DNA from: Planctomycetaceae bacterium
GTDB lineage: Bacteria > Planctomycetota > Phycisphaerae > Phycisphaerales > UBA1924
Direction: 5' to 3'
DNA: 60,481 nucleotides
Assembly (NCBI GenBank): GCA_021294835.1
Contig: JAJTDF010000010.1
Location: forward strand, 1-60,481
This document shows, piece by piece, positions 1-8,360 of the stretch (its first letter is position 1; the number at the start of each line of letters is the position of its first letter). The notes beneath the pieces are model-generated. The model was given only the letters and a program-made list of their open reading frames with translations, had not been told where the DNA came from and did no database searches. The translations under genes and the position numbers were made by a program.

Positions 1-243
1 GGGCAGGCTCCCGCCGCGGGGCTTGTCGCGGACGTGCTCCAGACCGTGGTCGCGGTAGACGTAAACCCATCGCTGGACGAAAGCGCGGGAGCGACCGGTG
101 GCCTGAACGATCCAGGCGGTCTGCTGGCCGAGCAGAGCCAGGCGGACGACGTTGAGGCGGTCGCGTTGCTCGGCGCGGCGTTCACGCCGAATCAACTCGG
201 CCAAGCGATCCAGATCTCCGCTGCGGCGTTCACGGACCTGCAT
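1..243 (-). CDS. IS630-type transposase, N-terminal helix-turn-helix part (runs off window edge)
   Basis: Reading the minus strand from an ATG at 243 gives 81 residues open to the window edge, so only the N-terminus is visible. The segment holds a helix-turn-helix with a GQQTAWIVQATGRSRAFVQR core followed by WVYVYRDHGLEHVRDKPR, the pattern of the winged HTH (HTH_29) that opens IS630-type transposases and their orphan relatives. A GGAGG lies five bases before the ATG and supports this start. The DDE catalytic half would lie outside the window, so I cannot tell an intact transposase from a remnant or a stand-alone HTH protein. Inference: a mobile element borders the segment. Confidence 0.72.
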   Translation of the reverse strand, partial: MQVRERRSGDLDRLAELIRRERRAEQRDRLNVVRLALLGQQTAWIVQATGRSRAFVQRWVYVYRDHGLEHVRDKPRGGSLP

Positions 244-551
244 GCATGCCTCCGCGTTGACCCCGGAAGCAGTGTGCCACAAGTCACTGGACAGCGCAAG
301 CCCCCTGATTGCGCGGGTTGCGCGCGAGAATCAGTGGGAGTTGGTATAAGGCGGGAGGAGCCTCACGCGGCGCGGTTGGGGGCTGTGCGGCCGAGCCACC
401 GGCGGCAGGCGGGCGGTCGCGGTCGTCGGCCATGGCGTGGGCGGTGAGGGCGATGATGTGGGCGGCCGCTCGCCGGAGGCGGGAAACTCGGCGGCGAGCA
501 GGCCGATGGCGCAGCGACGGGAGGGGGTGGGAGTACCGGTGGACGGACGCC
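244..551. other. Intergenic stretch beside the IS630-type gene
   Basis: No convincing gene on either strand; open frames here are Arg/Pro-rich shadows. The element end is probably in this stretch. IS630 elements insert at TA, and the TA pairs in GTATAAG at 344-350 are candidates, but the other end lies outside the window so no inverted repeat can be matched. Confidence 0.4.
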
Positions 552-588
552 AAAAAGCACAAGGGCCCCGCTTTCGCGGAGCCCTTGG
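552..588 (-). terminator. Rho-independent terminator of the DUF11 lipoprotein gene
   Basis: On the minus strand an arm AAGGGCTCCGC, a short loop GAAA and an arm GCGGGGCCCTT form a strong stem with one mismatch, followed by GTGCTTTTTGG. It sits about 50 bases after the stop codon of the gene ending at 637, in the right orientation. Confidence 0.8.
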
Positions 589-636
589 TGGTGGTAGAGG
601 TGATGCAGGCCCGGGCGGGTTGGCCCGGGGCGGGCA

Positions 637-2271
637 TTACTTGCCGATGTAGGTGACCTGCTCGTCGTTGCGGACGGTGCGGCGCAGCTCCTTGGAGGAG
701 GTGACGCTCTCGACGCTCAGCTCGCCGGCGGCGTTGCCGAGGCCGACGATGTTGAAGGTCACGCGGCCGCCGACGGGGACGGTGCCGACGAGGACCTCGA
801 CGTTGCGGCCGGTGCCCTTGGCGCCGCCGGGGAAGGTGGTGGAGACGAAGGTCATGCCCTCGGTGAAGTTGAAGACGGCCTTGACCTCGGTGAGGTCAAC
901 CTGGCCCTGGTTGACGACGGTGTAGGTGAAAACGTGGTTCTCGCCCACGGTGCGGACGCCGTCGGCGTCGGAGATGCTGGTGCCGATGTCGGGGACGCCG
1001 ACGAACTGCACGTTGCAGGAGGTGTTGGCGGCGGCGGCGCAGGTGCCGGTGACCGTCGCGGTGGCGGCGATCTGGCCGGCGGACCCGCCGCGGACGGCGA
1101 GGTTGACGGTCTTGCTGGCGCCGGGGGCGAGGTCGCCGAGGTTGAAGGTGACACCGTTGCCGGCGGCGGCGCCGCCGTCGGACATGCTGGCGGCGGTGAC
1201 GCCGGCGGGCAGGGCGACGGTCAGGACGGTGTTCTTGGAGGCGGCGTCACCGGTGTTCTGGACGGTGAACTCGAAGGAGGAGTCGCGGCCGATGAAGGCC
1301 TGAGCGCCGGGCTTGCAGGTGACCTGCAGGGCGGGCTGGGTGACGGCGACGGCGACGGTGTTGGAGGAGGCGGTCAGGCCGCCGCTGGCGGTGGCCTGAG
1401 CGTTGTTCTCGAACTTGCCCTTGGAGGCGGCCTTGAGGGCGACGGTCTTGACGGACTTCTGGCCGGCGGCGAGGTTGCCGACGGGGATCTCGACGGTGTT
1501 CTTGCCGTCGGCGGTGGTCAGGCCGCTCGGGAGGGTGTCCTTGATGACGACGTTCTCAGCGACGCCGGTGCCGGTGTTGGTGACCTCGATGGTGGCGGTG
1601 ATCGGGTCGCAGTTGAGGATGGCGGCGGCGGTCATCTGCTTGGTGATGGTCAGGGCGGGGTTGACGACGTTGACCGAGGCGCAGAGGGCGTTGTTGTAGG
1701 AAGCGGAGAGGCAGTTGCTGGAGACGCCGGTGGAGCCGGGCTTGGCGGTGACGCGGATGATCTGGGTCTCACCGGCGGCCAGGGTGCCCAGGTTCCAGAA
1801 GAGGCTGCCGTCGGCGGCGCGCTGGGCGGCCGGGTTGCTCTTGGTGATGTCCAGGTTCTGCACCGTGCGGTTGGCGACCATCACGTTCTGCAGGGGGGCG
1901 TTGGTGAGGTTGGTGGCGTGGATCTGGTACTCGTAGTCCTGACCGGCGCGAACCTCGGCCGGGGTCACGGTGTGGATCCACAGGCCGGAGGTGGCGACGT
2001 CGCCGGTGGGGAACGCCATGGAGTTGACGTTCATGCCGGGGCCGGCGGCGGGGCGGTAAGAAGCGCCGCGGCCGGTGGCGGCGGTAGCGGCCTTGGGCTC
2101 AGCCTGGGGCTCGGCCTTGGCGGGGGCGGCAGCGGGCTCCCAGACGCGGCCCTCGCGGGAGTCCAGGACGCTGGTCTCGGTGCGCTGCGAGTTCTGGCAG
2201 CCACCCAACGAGATGGCGGCGCCGGCGACCATGGCGAGGACCAGACAGTTACGAAGAGAAGACAGATTCAT
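637..2271 (-). CDS. DUF11-repeat surface lipoprotein (OmcB-like)
   Basis: A 544-residue secreted lipoprotein. The start is ATG at 2271, preceded by AGGAG; the frame extends further upstream but that part does not look coding. The signal peptide ends in the lipobox LGGC with lipidated Cys25. After an Ala/Lys/Glu linker come about four Ig-like DUF11 (conserved repeat domain) modules beginning near residues 95, 205, 310 and 425, each with the typical V-x-N-x-G core and a DTLPSGLT-like strand. Several Cys pairs, such as CLSASYNNALC and CAAAANTSC, recall the disulfide-linked envelope proteins of Chlamydia (OmcB). Role inferred: a structural cell-surface protein. It is a single-gene unit with its own promoter and terminator. 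Confidence 0.85.
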   Translation of the reverse strand: MNLSSLRNCLVLAMVAGAAISLGGCQNSQRTETSVLDSREGRVWEPAAAPAKAEPQAEPKAATAATGRGASYRPAAGPGMNVNSMAFPTGDVATSGLWIHTVTPAEVRAGQDYEYQIHATNLTNAPLQNVMVANRTVQNLDITKSNPAAQRAADGSLFWNLGTLAAGETQIIRVTAKPGSTGVSSNCLSASYNNALCASVNVVNPALTITKQMTAAAILNCDPITATIEVTNTGTGVAENVVIKDTLPSGLTTADGKNTVEIPVGNLAAGQKSVKTVALKAASKGKFENNAQATASGGLTASSNTVAVAVTQPALQVTCKPGAQAFIGRDSSFEFTVQNTGDAASKNTVLTVALPAGVTAASMSDGGAAAGNGVTFNLGDLAPGASKTVNLAVRGGSAGQIAATATVTGTCAAAANTSCNVQFVGVPDIGTSISDADGVRTVGENHVFTYTVVNQGQVDLTEVKAVFNFTEGMTFVSTTFPGGAKGTGRNVEVLVGTVPVGGRVTFNIVGLGNAAGELSVESVTSSKELRRTVRNDEQVTYIGK

Positions 2272-2486
2272 ACACGCTCCTGAGCAATGCCAAGCCGGGG
2301 TTTGTTGAAGGTCAGCGGTCGCCGTCCACAGCAAGGTGGGCGGCTTGGCGGACCTGTCGGAACACACAGTGGTCTGATCAGGTTCCGGCGCTCCCCAGCG
2401 AACAGCACCGACTCTGTAGACCGAATTGGACGCCTCCAGACGGCCGGTGGATGCCCGTGAGGGCCACAAATACCGGACGTGCCGTC

Positions 2487-2516
2487 ATTTTACGCAGGTT
2501 TGTGAGTGCCAACCAA
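2487..2516 (-). promoter_or_regulatory. Candidate sigma-70-type promoter for the DUF11 gene
   Basis: On the minus strand TTGGTT (2511-2516) and TAAAAT (2487-2492) are separated by 18 bases. Transcription would begin near 2480, giving a 5' leader of about 210 bases before the ATG at 2271. Pattern match only. Confidence 0.4.
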
Positions 2517-2546
2517 CCCAGCGGGTCGGAGAGGACCCCCACAGGC

Positions 2547-2583
2547 TTTTTTTGATCAAAAACGGGGTTTTTGAAGAATATTC
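2547..2583. repeat. Overlapping AT-rich inverted repeats
   Basis: T7-GATC-A5 forms the perfect palindrome TTTTTGATCAAAAA (2549-2562). The same A5 can instead pair with the T5 at 2568-2572 across CGGGG. GAATATTC (2576-2583) is a further palindrome touching the stop codon of the small membrane protein gene. This is an island of A/T in otherwise GC-rich DNA, and could be a weak terminator, a protein-binding site or an upstream promoter element. Confidence 0.6.
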
Positions 2584-2872
2584 AGTCAACATTCCGCTGA
2601 TCGCGATCCAGCAGCATGGTGACTGCGACGAGGGTGGGCAGCACCAACAGGGCCACCAGGGCGGCGATAGTGGCTGTGGAAACGGTGCCGAGGCCTCGCG
2701 GGGCCAGAACGGCGATGAGCAGGAGCGCAGCGACCAGCGAGACCGGGAACATCACGGCCATTGCGGATCGGCGGATGGGCAGGTGGGTGCGCTGGGCAAC
2801 GCGTCGGAGCGCGTCGGGGATCGGGCTGACAGGCAGGGGGACGATGAAGCCTCGGCGACGGGTACGACTCAC
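2582..2872 (-). CDS. Small membrane protein with two transmembrane segments, unknown function
   Basis: From a GTG at 2872 this reads 96 residues. The first 35 are basic (SRTRRRGF at the start and a second Arg-rich patch before the membrane part), then two hydrophobic helices lie at about 37-57 and 60-85, and the protein ends in the charged tail DRDQRNVD. Third codon positions are strongly G/C as in neighbouring real genes, which argues for coding. No Shine-Dalgarno sequence is clear, and the frame could begin at an upstream ATG (2980), although that extra part looks non-coding. I do not recognise a family. It is separated from the DUF11 gene by an AT-rich island and is divergent from bamA. 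Confidence 0.55.
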   Translation of the reverse strand: MSRTRRRGFIVPLPVSPIPDALRRVAQRTHLPIRRSAMAVMFPVSLVAALLLIAVLAPRGLGTVSTATIAALVALLVLPTLVAVTMLLDRDQRNVD

Positions 2873-3160
2873 AAATGGTCTCTCTCGCTCTGACTTGCCG
2901 GCGCTGCGGAGCGGCGGATGGGTCGAGGCGGGTTGGGCGTGCAGGGGCCGGTGCGACGGGGCCGGTGCGACGGGGGCCATTTATATCAGACGAAGCGCAT
3001 GATGGCGGCCATGCCGCATCTGAATCTGGTGAAACACAGAGGCGAGGGGCATCGGCGACGGGGTGTCGGCTGTGGTGGATGGTTGCGGGCGGTGTGGATG
3101 GGCAAGAAGGGGGTCGATCTGTCCGGGGCGGTTCGGGCTCGATACGCTGGGGCCGTGAAG

Positions 3161-5713
3161 ATGCCCACAGAACAGACGAACCGGCGGTCCGAGCGCTTGT
3201 TATGGCGTTGGCGGCCGCCGGCGATGACGCCGTGGGCGATTGCGGCCCTGGCGGGCGGAGTTGCCTGTGCCGGGGCGTGGGCTCAGGGCGGGGCGACCCA
3301 GGGCGGGCCGGCGCAGGGCGGCGGCGGGGCCGAGGCTCCGGCGAACGCCGCGACGCCGGCGGTTTCCGAGACGATGCTGAACCAGTCGCTGGCGCCGTTT
3401 GAAGGGCGGGCGGTGCGGCAGGTGGAAGTCCGCGGCTTGAAGCAGGTGCCCGAGCAACTGGTGCGGAACCAGTTGCGGACGGCGGAGGGTCGGCCGATGC
3501 GGGTGGAGACGGTGCAGGAGGATCTGCGTCGTCTGAACCGGCTGGGGCGGTTTCGGCAGATCGACGCGAAGGTGCAGCCGTTCGACGACCGCTCGGTGGC
3601 GGTGATTTACGAGTTGGTCGAGACGCCGGTGATCAACGACGTGCAGGCGGTGGGCAACCGCGAGATCAGCGATCAGGAGCTTGGGGCGGAGATCAGCATT
3701 CTGGCGGGGACGCCGGTGGACCGGTTTCAGCTTGACCGGGCGCTGCGGCGGATCAAGGAACTGTACAAGCGGAAGGGGTACTACCAGGCGGACGTGACGG
3801 TTGATGAGAAGGAACTGGAGGAGTCGGGGATCGTGCTGTTCCGCATTCGCGAGGGCGAGCGGCTGAAGATCACCGACATCCGCTTTGAGGGGGCCGCGGC
3901 GTTCTCGCCATCGGAATTGCGATCCAGCGTGCGGACCAAGACGTGGAGCTGGTTTGACTCGGGGGCCCTGGATGACATCCAGGTGGATCAGGACATCTCG
4001 TCGCTGGTGACCTTCTACAAGGACCGGGGGTATCTGGATGTGCGGGTGGACCGGATCGTGCGGCCCTCGCCGGACGGTCGGGAGGCGATCCTGACGTTCC
4101 TGATTGAAGAGGGGCAGCAGTACACGATGCGGTCGGTTCGGGTGGAGCTGGATGACGGGCGGGGGTTGCCGGGCGGGAAGCCGCCGGTGGTGTTCTCGCC
4201 GGAGCAGCTGGCGGCGCTGATGCTGATCAAGCCGGGCGACGTGTACTCGATGGACCGGATCCGCAAGTCGGTGGAGGCGGTGGGCGAGGCGTACGGGAAG
4301 CTGGGGTACGTGAACGCCAACGTGATCAAGCAGGAGGTGCGGAACCTGCAGAGCCCCGAGGTGGACCTGATGCTGGTGGTCAGCGAGGGTCGGCGGTTCA
4401 ACACGGGGCTGGTGGTGATCAGCGGAAACGAGCTGACGCAGCAGAAGGTGATTCGGCGCGAGATCAAGGTGTATCCGGACCGGCCGCTGGATGCGGTGGA
4501 ACTGCGGCGATCCGAGCGTCGGATCCGGGACTCGAACCTGTTTGAGCGGGGCAGCGTGCGGCTGACGATCCAGCCTGAGGACCCTGCCAACCCGGGGACG
4601 CGAGACGTGCTGGCGGAGGTGGCGGAAACGAACACCGGCTCGCTGGCGTTCGGCGCCGCGGTGAACTCGGACGCGGGGCTGATCGGACAGATCACGCTGA
4701 ACCAGCGGAACTTCGACCTGTACGACACGCCGGATTCGTGGGACGAGTTCTTCAGCGGGCGGGCGTTCCGGGGCGGCGGGCAGACGTTCTCGCTGTCGCT
4801 GCAGCCGGGCACGGAGGTGCAGAACTACACGATCTCGCTGGCTGAGCCGAACCTGCTGGAAACGGACTACAGCGGGAGCGGGGCGTTCGGGTACCGCGTT
4901 CGCGAGTTCGACGAGTACGAGGAGCGCAGGACGGGCGGGCAGATCCGGGTGGGCCGGAGCTTCGGCGAACTGTGGAGCGGCGTGGTGCAGGCGCGGTTCG
5001 ACGGGGTGGACATCCGCAACGTTCCGCCGGACTCGATCACCGACATCTTCGCGGTCAAGGGGTACAGCAACATCAGCGGGCTCGGGCTGCAGCTGCGGCG
5101 CAGTTCGGTGGACCGGGCGATCCGGCCGAGCAAGGGCAGCGTGCTGGACCTGGGCGTGGAGCGGGTGGGCGCTCTGATGGGCGACTACGACTTCACGAAG
5201 CTGTCGGCGGGCGGGCAGACGTTCATCACCGTCGCCGAGGACTTCCTGGGCCGCAAGACGATCCTGAGCTTCAAGATGACGGCGAACTACATCCCCGAGG
5301 ATGTGGACGAGGTGCCGATCTTCGAGCGGTACTTCCTGGGCGGTCGCGAGTTCCGCGGCTTCCGGCTCCGCGGGGTGTCACCCCGGGGCGTGTTTGACGC
5401 CAACGGGTCGGCACCCGGCGGGCTGTCCCCATCGGACGATCCGGCGGGCGGCACGTGGGCCTTCTTCCTGGGCACGCAGATCGAGCAGCCGGTGTTCCAG
5501 GACATCATCTCGGTGGTGGGGTTTGTGGACTCGGGCACGGTGACCAACAGCCCGGGCTTTGACGACTACCGCGTGAGCGTCGGTGCGGGTATCCGGCTGT
5601 ATCTGCCGCAGCTGGGTCCGGCTCCGCTGGCGTTTGACTTTGCGGTGCCGATCAAGGACGAGGAGACGGACAAGCGGCGCGTGTTCAGCTTCAGCCTGGA
5701 CATTCCGTTCTGA
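3161..5713 (+). CDS. bamA: Outer-membrane protein assembly factor BamA (Omp85)
   Basis: An 850-residue Omp85 protein that inserts beta-barrel proteins into the outer membrane. I chose the ATG at 3161 because a signal peptide follows (hydrophobic segment about 21-41 ending AWAQ); an in-frame GTG lies two codons upstream. After a Gly/Ala linker come POTRA-type repeats from about residue 84 to 510, for example VRQVEVRGLKQVPEQLVRNQL. The C-terminal barrel (about 520-850) carries the family motif RGFRLRGVSPRG and ends in Phe after alternating residues (FSLDIPF), the usual beta-signal. Length is slightly above the roughly 800 residues of E. coli BamA. No Shine-Dalgarno sequence is obvious. This gene is good evidence for a true outer membrane. 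Confidence 0.93.
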   Translation: MPTEQTNRRSERLLWRWRPPAMTPWAIAALAGGVACAGAWAQGGATQGGPAQGGGGAEAPANAATPAVSETMLNQSLAPFEGRAVRQVEVRGLKQVPEQLVRNQLRTAEGRPMRVETVQEDLRRLNRLGRFRQIDAKVQPFDDRSVAVIYELVETPVINDVQAVGNREISDQELGAEISILAGTPVDRFQLDRALRRIKELYKRKGYYQADVTVDEKELEESGIVLFRIREGERLKITDIRFEGAAAFSPSELRSSVRTKTWSWFDSGALDDIQVDQDISSLVTFYKDRGYLDVRVDRIVRPSPDGREAILTFLIEEGQQYTMRSVRVELDDGRGLPGGKPPVVFSPEQLAALMLIKPGDVYSMDRIRKSVEAVGEAYGKLGYVNANVIKQEVRNLQSPEVDLMLVVSEGRRFNTGLVVISGNELTQQKVIRREIKVYPDRPLDAVELRRSERRIRDSNLFERGSVRLTIQPEDPANPGTRDVLAEVAETNTGSLAFGAAVNSDAGLIGQITLNQRNFDLYDTPDSWDEFFSGRAFRGGGQTFSLSLQPGTEVQNYTISLAEPNLLETDYSGSGAFGYRVREFDEYEERRTGGQIRVGRSFGELWSGVVQARFDGVDIRNVPPDSITDIFAVKGYSNISGLGLQLRRSSVDRAIRPSKGSVLDLGVERVGALMGDYDFTKLSAGGQTFITVAEDFLGRKTILSFKMTANYIPEDVDEVPIFERYFLGGREFRGFRLRGVSPRGVFDANGSAPGGLSPSDDPAGGTWAFFLGTQIEQPVFQDIISVVGFVDSGTVTNSPGFDDYRVSVGAGIRLYLPQLGPAPLAFDFAVPIKDEETDKRRVFSFSLDIPF

Positions 5714-5779
5714 GCGGCGGCGGCGGGGGGTGGGGCGTTGGGGGGGTGGGGGCGATCCGGGGGTGAACGGAGCGGATGC

Positions 5780-6427
5780 GTGCTGCACTGGCTGACCATC
5801 TCGACACCGCTTGGGCCGATGCGTGCGGCGGCGGACCTTCGTGGGCTGCGGGTGCTGGACTTCGCGGACCGGCGGAACATGGATCGGCATTGCCAGTTGG
5901 CCGAGTCGGTGTCGGCGGCGGCCGGGCCGGCGCGGCTGGTGTTCAGCCCGGCGGACCCGGTGACGACGCTGCGGCTGGTGGCCGAGGGGGTGGAGCGGTA
6001 CTTCGCCGGGGCCGGTGAGGTGGATCCGGCGGGCGAGGTGCGGCTGGCGCCGGTGAATGTGACGGCGTTCCGGCGGCGGGCATGGGCGGCGTTGCGGCAG
6101 ATTCCGTACGCCCAGTGCCAGAGTTACACGCTGCAGGCGGACGCCGTGTGCGGCCCGGTGCGGCGCGGGGCGGGCGGGGTCCGCGAGGCGAGCAACCACG
6201 TTCGCGCGGTGGCGGCGGCCAATGCCGCGAACTACCTGAGTCTGATCATCCCGTGTCACCGTGTGATCGGCAGAAACGGGCAGCCGGTGGGATATGGCGG
6301 GGGCGTGCAGCGCAAGCGTTGGCTGAACGCGTTTGAGCAGGAGGCGGTGACGACGGGGCTGTTTGCCGATGGGCTGGCGCGAACCGGTGCCGCCGGCTTC
6401 GAGTGGCCGACGAAGGGCGGGTTGTGA
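5780..6427 (+). CDS. ogt: Methylated-DNA-[protein]-cysteine S-methyltransferase
   Basis: A 215-residue suicide DNA-repair protein that transfers methyl groups from O6-methylguanine to its own cysteine. The active site is the classical PCHRV within IIPCHRVIGRNGQPVGYGGG, acceptor Cys at about 159, followed by the usual W-L-x-x-E-Q-E end. Upstream, AWAALRQIPYAQCQSY matches the DNA-binding helix-turn-helix of the family, although the next stretch (ADAVCGPVRRGAGGVREASNH) is longer than usual. The GTG at 5780 has GGAG seven bases upstream and brings the N-terminus to the normal TPLGPM start. Its stop overlaps the start of the following dehydrogenase, so the two are probably co-transcribed. Confidence 0.9.
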   Translation: MLHWLTISTPLGPMRAAADLRGLRVLDFADRRNMDRHCQLAESVSAAAGPARLVFSPADPVTTLRLVAEGVERYFAGAGEVDPAGEVRLAPVNVTAFRRRAWAALRQIPYAQCQSYTLQADAVCGPVRRGAGGVREASNHVRAVAAANAANYLSLIIPCHRVIGRNGQPVGYGGGVQRKRWLNAFEQEAVTTGLFADGLARTGAAGFEWPTKGGL

Positions 6428-7386
6428 CGCGGCCCGGCGGCGGCCGGGGCCCGGCGGGCGCCGTGCTGGTGACCGGGGCGTCAACGGGGATCGGTTACGC
6501 GTGCGCGATGAGGATGTGCTCCAGAGGGTGGGGCGTGCTGGCGGGGGTGCGTCGCGAGGCGGACGCGGAACGGCTGCGGGCGGAGATGCGGCGGGGCGGG
6601 CGGCAGGCGGGTGTTTTTTCTGAACTTGAACCGGTGCTGCTGGATGTCACCAGCGCCGAGCAGGTGGCGGCGTTGCCGGGCACCATCAACGGCTGGCTGA
6701 GCCGATGGGGGCTGGAGGGGTTGCGCGGGGTGGTGAACAACGCCGGGGTGGCGGTGGCGGGCCCGCTGGAATGCGTGCCGCTGGAGGAAGTGCGGCGGCA
6801 ACTGGAGGTCAACACGCTGGGCGCGCTGGCGGTGAGTCAGGCGTGTCTGCCGATGCTTCGTCGGTGGGCCGCGGGGTCGGGTGCGGGCGGGGGCGTGGCG
6901 GCCGGGCGGCCGACGGCGCGGATCGTGATGATCAGTTCAATCAGCGGTCGGAACGCGGCGCCGCTGCTGGGGCCGTATGCGATGAGCAAGTTCGCCATGG
7001 AGGCCATGGCCGACGGGCTGCGCCGGGAACTGCGGGCGGTGAAGGCGGGGGTGGATGTGAGCGTGGTGCAGCCGGGGGCGATCGCGACGCCGATCTGGGC
7101 GAAGCCGACGGGGCGGGAGACATGGGAGCGTGGTGCGGCCGGGGCCGGCGTGCGGACGCTCTATGGGGCGATGGTGCCGGCGGTGGAGGCGCGGATCGCC
7201 AAGGTGGCCGAGGGCGCGGCGCCGGTGGGGTTGGTCGCCGACGCGGTGGAGCACGCCCTGTGTGACGCCCGGCCGTTTGCGCGCCGGCTGGTGGGGGCGG
7301 ATGCGAAGCTGACGGCACTTCTGGGGTCGGCGCTGCCGGCGCGGTGGATGGACGCGCTGGTGGCTCGGGCGCTGGGGCTGAGTTGA
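6424..7386 (+). CDS. Short-chain dehydrogenase/reductase (SDR family)
   Basis: A 320-residue NAD(P)-binding Rossmann oxidoreductase of the classical SDR family. Visible motifs are the nucleotide loop TGASTGIG (about residues 17-24), NNAGVA in the middle, a catalytic Ser in MISSISG, and the YAMSK catalytic Tyr/Lys pair, followed by VVQPGAIATPIW. The start is probably GTG at 6424, overlapping the ogt stop by four bases (GTGA); a GTG at 6403 is the alternative. The C-terminal 60 residues are Ala-rich and include VGADAKLTALLGSALP, similar to SDRs related to retinol/steroid dehydrogenases. Substrate unknown; coupling with ogt does not suggest one. Confidence 0.9.
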   Translation: MTRPGGGRGPAGAVLVTGASTGIGYACAMRMCSRGWGVLAGVRREADAERLRAEMRRGGRQAGVFSELEPVLLDVTSAEQVAALPGTINGWLSRWGLEGLRGVVNNAGVAVAGPLECVPLEEVRRQLEVNTLGALAVSQACLPMLRRWAAGSGAGGGVAAGRPTARIVMISSISGRNAAPLLGPYAMSKFAMEAMADGLRRELRAVKAGVDVSVVQPGAIATPIWAKPTGRETWERGAAGAGVRTLYGAMVPAVEARIAKVAEGAAPVGLVADAVEHALCDARPFARRLVGADAKLTALLGSALPARWMDALVARALGLS

Positions 7387-7473
7387 GTGGCACAATGCAG
7401 TTGGGGATCAGGCGGCGTGAAGCAGCGCGGGTGCCCGGGGGATGCGGTGGTCCCGACCGGCGGGCAGAGTGCA

Positions 7474-8319
7474 TCAGGATGCTGGTTGGGTCCCGGCCAG
7501 AGGCGGCGGAGCGCCGCGCGGGCAGAGCATGGGCATGGGCGGTGGCTGAGGCTGGCCGGCCTGGACGGCGGGCCAGAGCAAGGGTGTGCCGGCGGGAAGA
7601 TCCTCCTCAAGCGGGCAGGGGCGATCGGCCGGTGGTGAGGCCTGGCGGTAGACCTGCAGGATGGGGCCCCGCGTGGTGGCGGCGGGTGTGGGCGTGGAGG
7701 TGAGGCCGAGGGCCTGGGTGAGCAGCGTGAGCGCGGCGGGCGGGGGCGGAGAACCGGCGGGCCCGGCCAGCACGGCGACGGGCACGCCGGGGGCAACCTG
7801 GATGCCGGGGCCGAGCAGCCAGGCATCGCGCACGGCGGCGGCGGCCAGGCGGGCGGGCAGGTCGGCCCAGTCGGGCATGGTGAAGGGTGCGGGGGAGGCC
7901 GGGGTGGCTGAAGTTGGCGCGTGCACGCGGGTGGCGGCGTGCTGGGCGGCGTGCAGGGCGGCGCGGGCGTCGTCGATCAGGGCGAGCAGTTCAGGGTGCA
8001 GCGGTTCGCTGCGCCACAAGGCGTGCAGCGTGCTTGCGTGGGTGCGGATGCCGACGGCAGCGCGATCGATGCCCAGGGCGCGCTGGTCGGGCGGGAGGTC
8101 GTCGAAGGAGGGGGCGTCGGCCAGGGTGCAGGTGAGCGCCTGCAGGCCGATGATGGCGGGCACGGCGGCGCGCCAGCGGTCGCCCTCGGCGGTCTTTGGG
8201 AGGGCGACGGAGGCCTGCGCGAGGGCCGTCCAGCGGGCGAGCAGGGCGGTGAAGGTGTACTGCGGGCGGGGCGTGTCGGGGTGGTCTGCGGAGTGAGCGT
8301 TGGTGTCGGTGGGAGTCAT
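7474..8319 (-). CDS. Conserved-looking hypothetical protein
   Basis: From ATG at 8319 it reads 281 residues with no signal peptide and no transmembrane helix. The N-terminal half (about 15-130) looks helical, with a run such as TALLARWTALAQASVAL and GLQALTCTLADAPSFDDLP; the second half contains a PDWADLPARLAAAAVRDAWLLGPG segment and a hydrophobic VPVAVLAGPAG strand, then a Pro-rich tail. I do not recognise the family. It is convergent with the SDR gene and divergent from the flavin reductase gene, with only 41 bases between the two start codons. Codon use matches its neighbours, so I consider it real. Confidence 0.6.
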   Translation of the reverse strand: MTPTDTNAHSADHPDTPRPQYTFTALLARWTALAQASVALPKTAEGDRWRAAVPAIIGLQALTCTLADAPSFDDLPPDQRALGIDRAAVGIRTHASTLHALWRSEPLHPELLALIDDARAALHAAQHAATRVHAPTSATPASPAPFTMPDWADLPARLAAAAVRDAWLLGPGIQVAPGVPVAVLAGPAGSPPPPAALTLLTQALGLTSTPTPAATTRGPILQVYRQASPPADRPCPLEEDLPAGTPLLWPAVQAGQPQPPPMPMLCPRGAPPPLAGTQPAS

Positions 8320-8360
8320 GCGTGGGGTATGGTTGGGGCGAAGGGGCAACGGAGGCGTGC

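Noticed and set aside
934..2283. Long plus-strand frame of Gly/Asp/Val-rich protein opposite the DUF11 gene
   Set aside because: It is the antisense shadow of the DUF11 lipoprotein; composition follows from G/C-rich third positions of the true strand, and no motif is visible.
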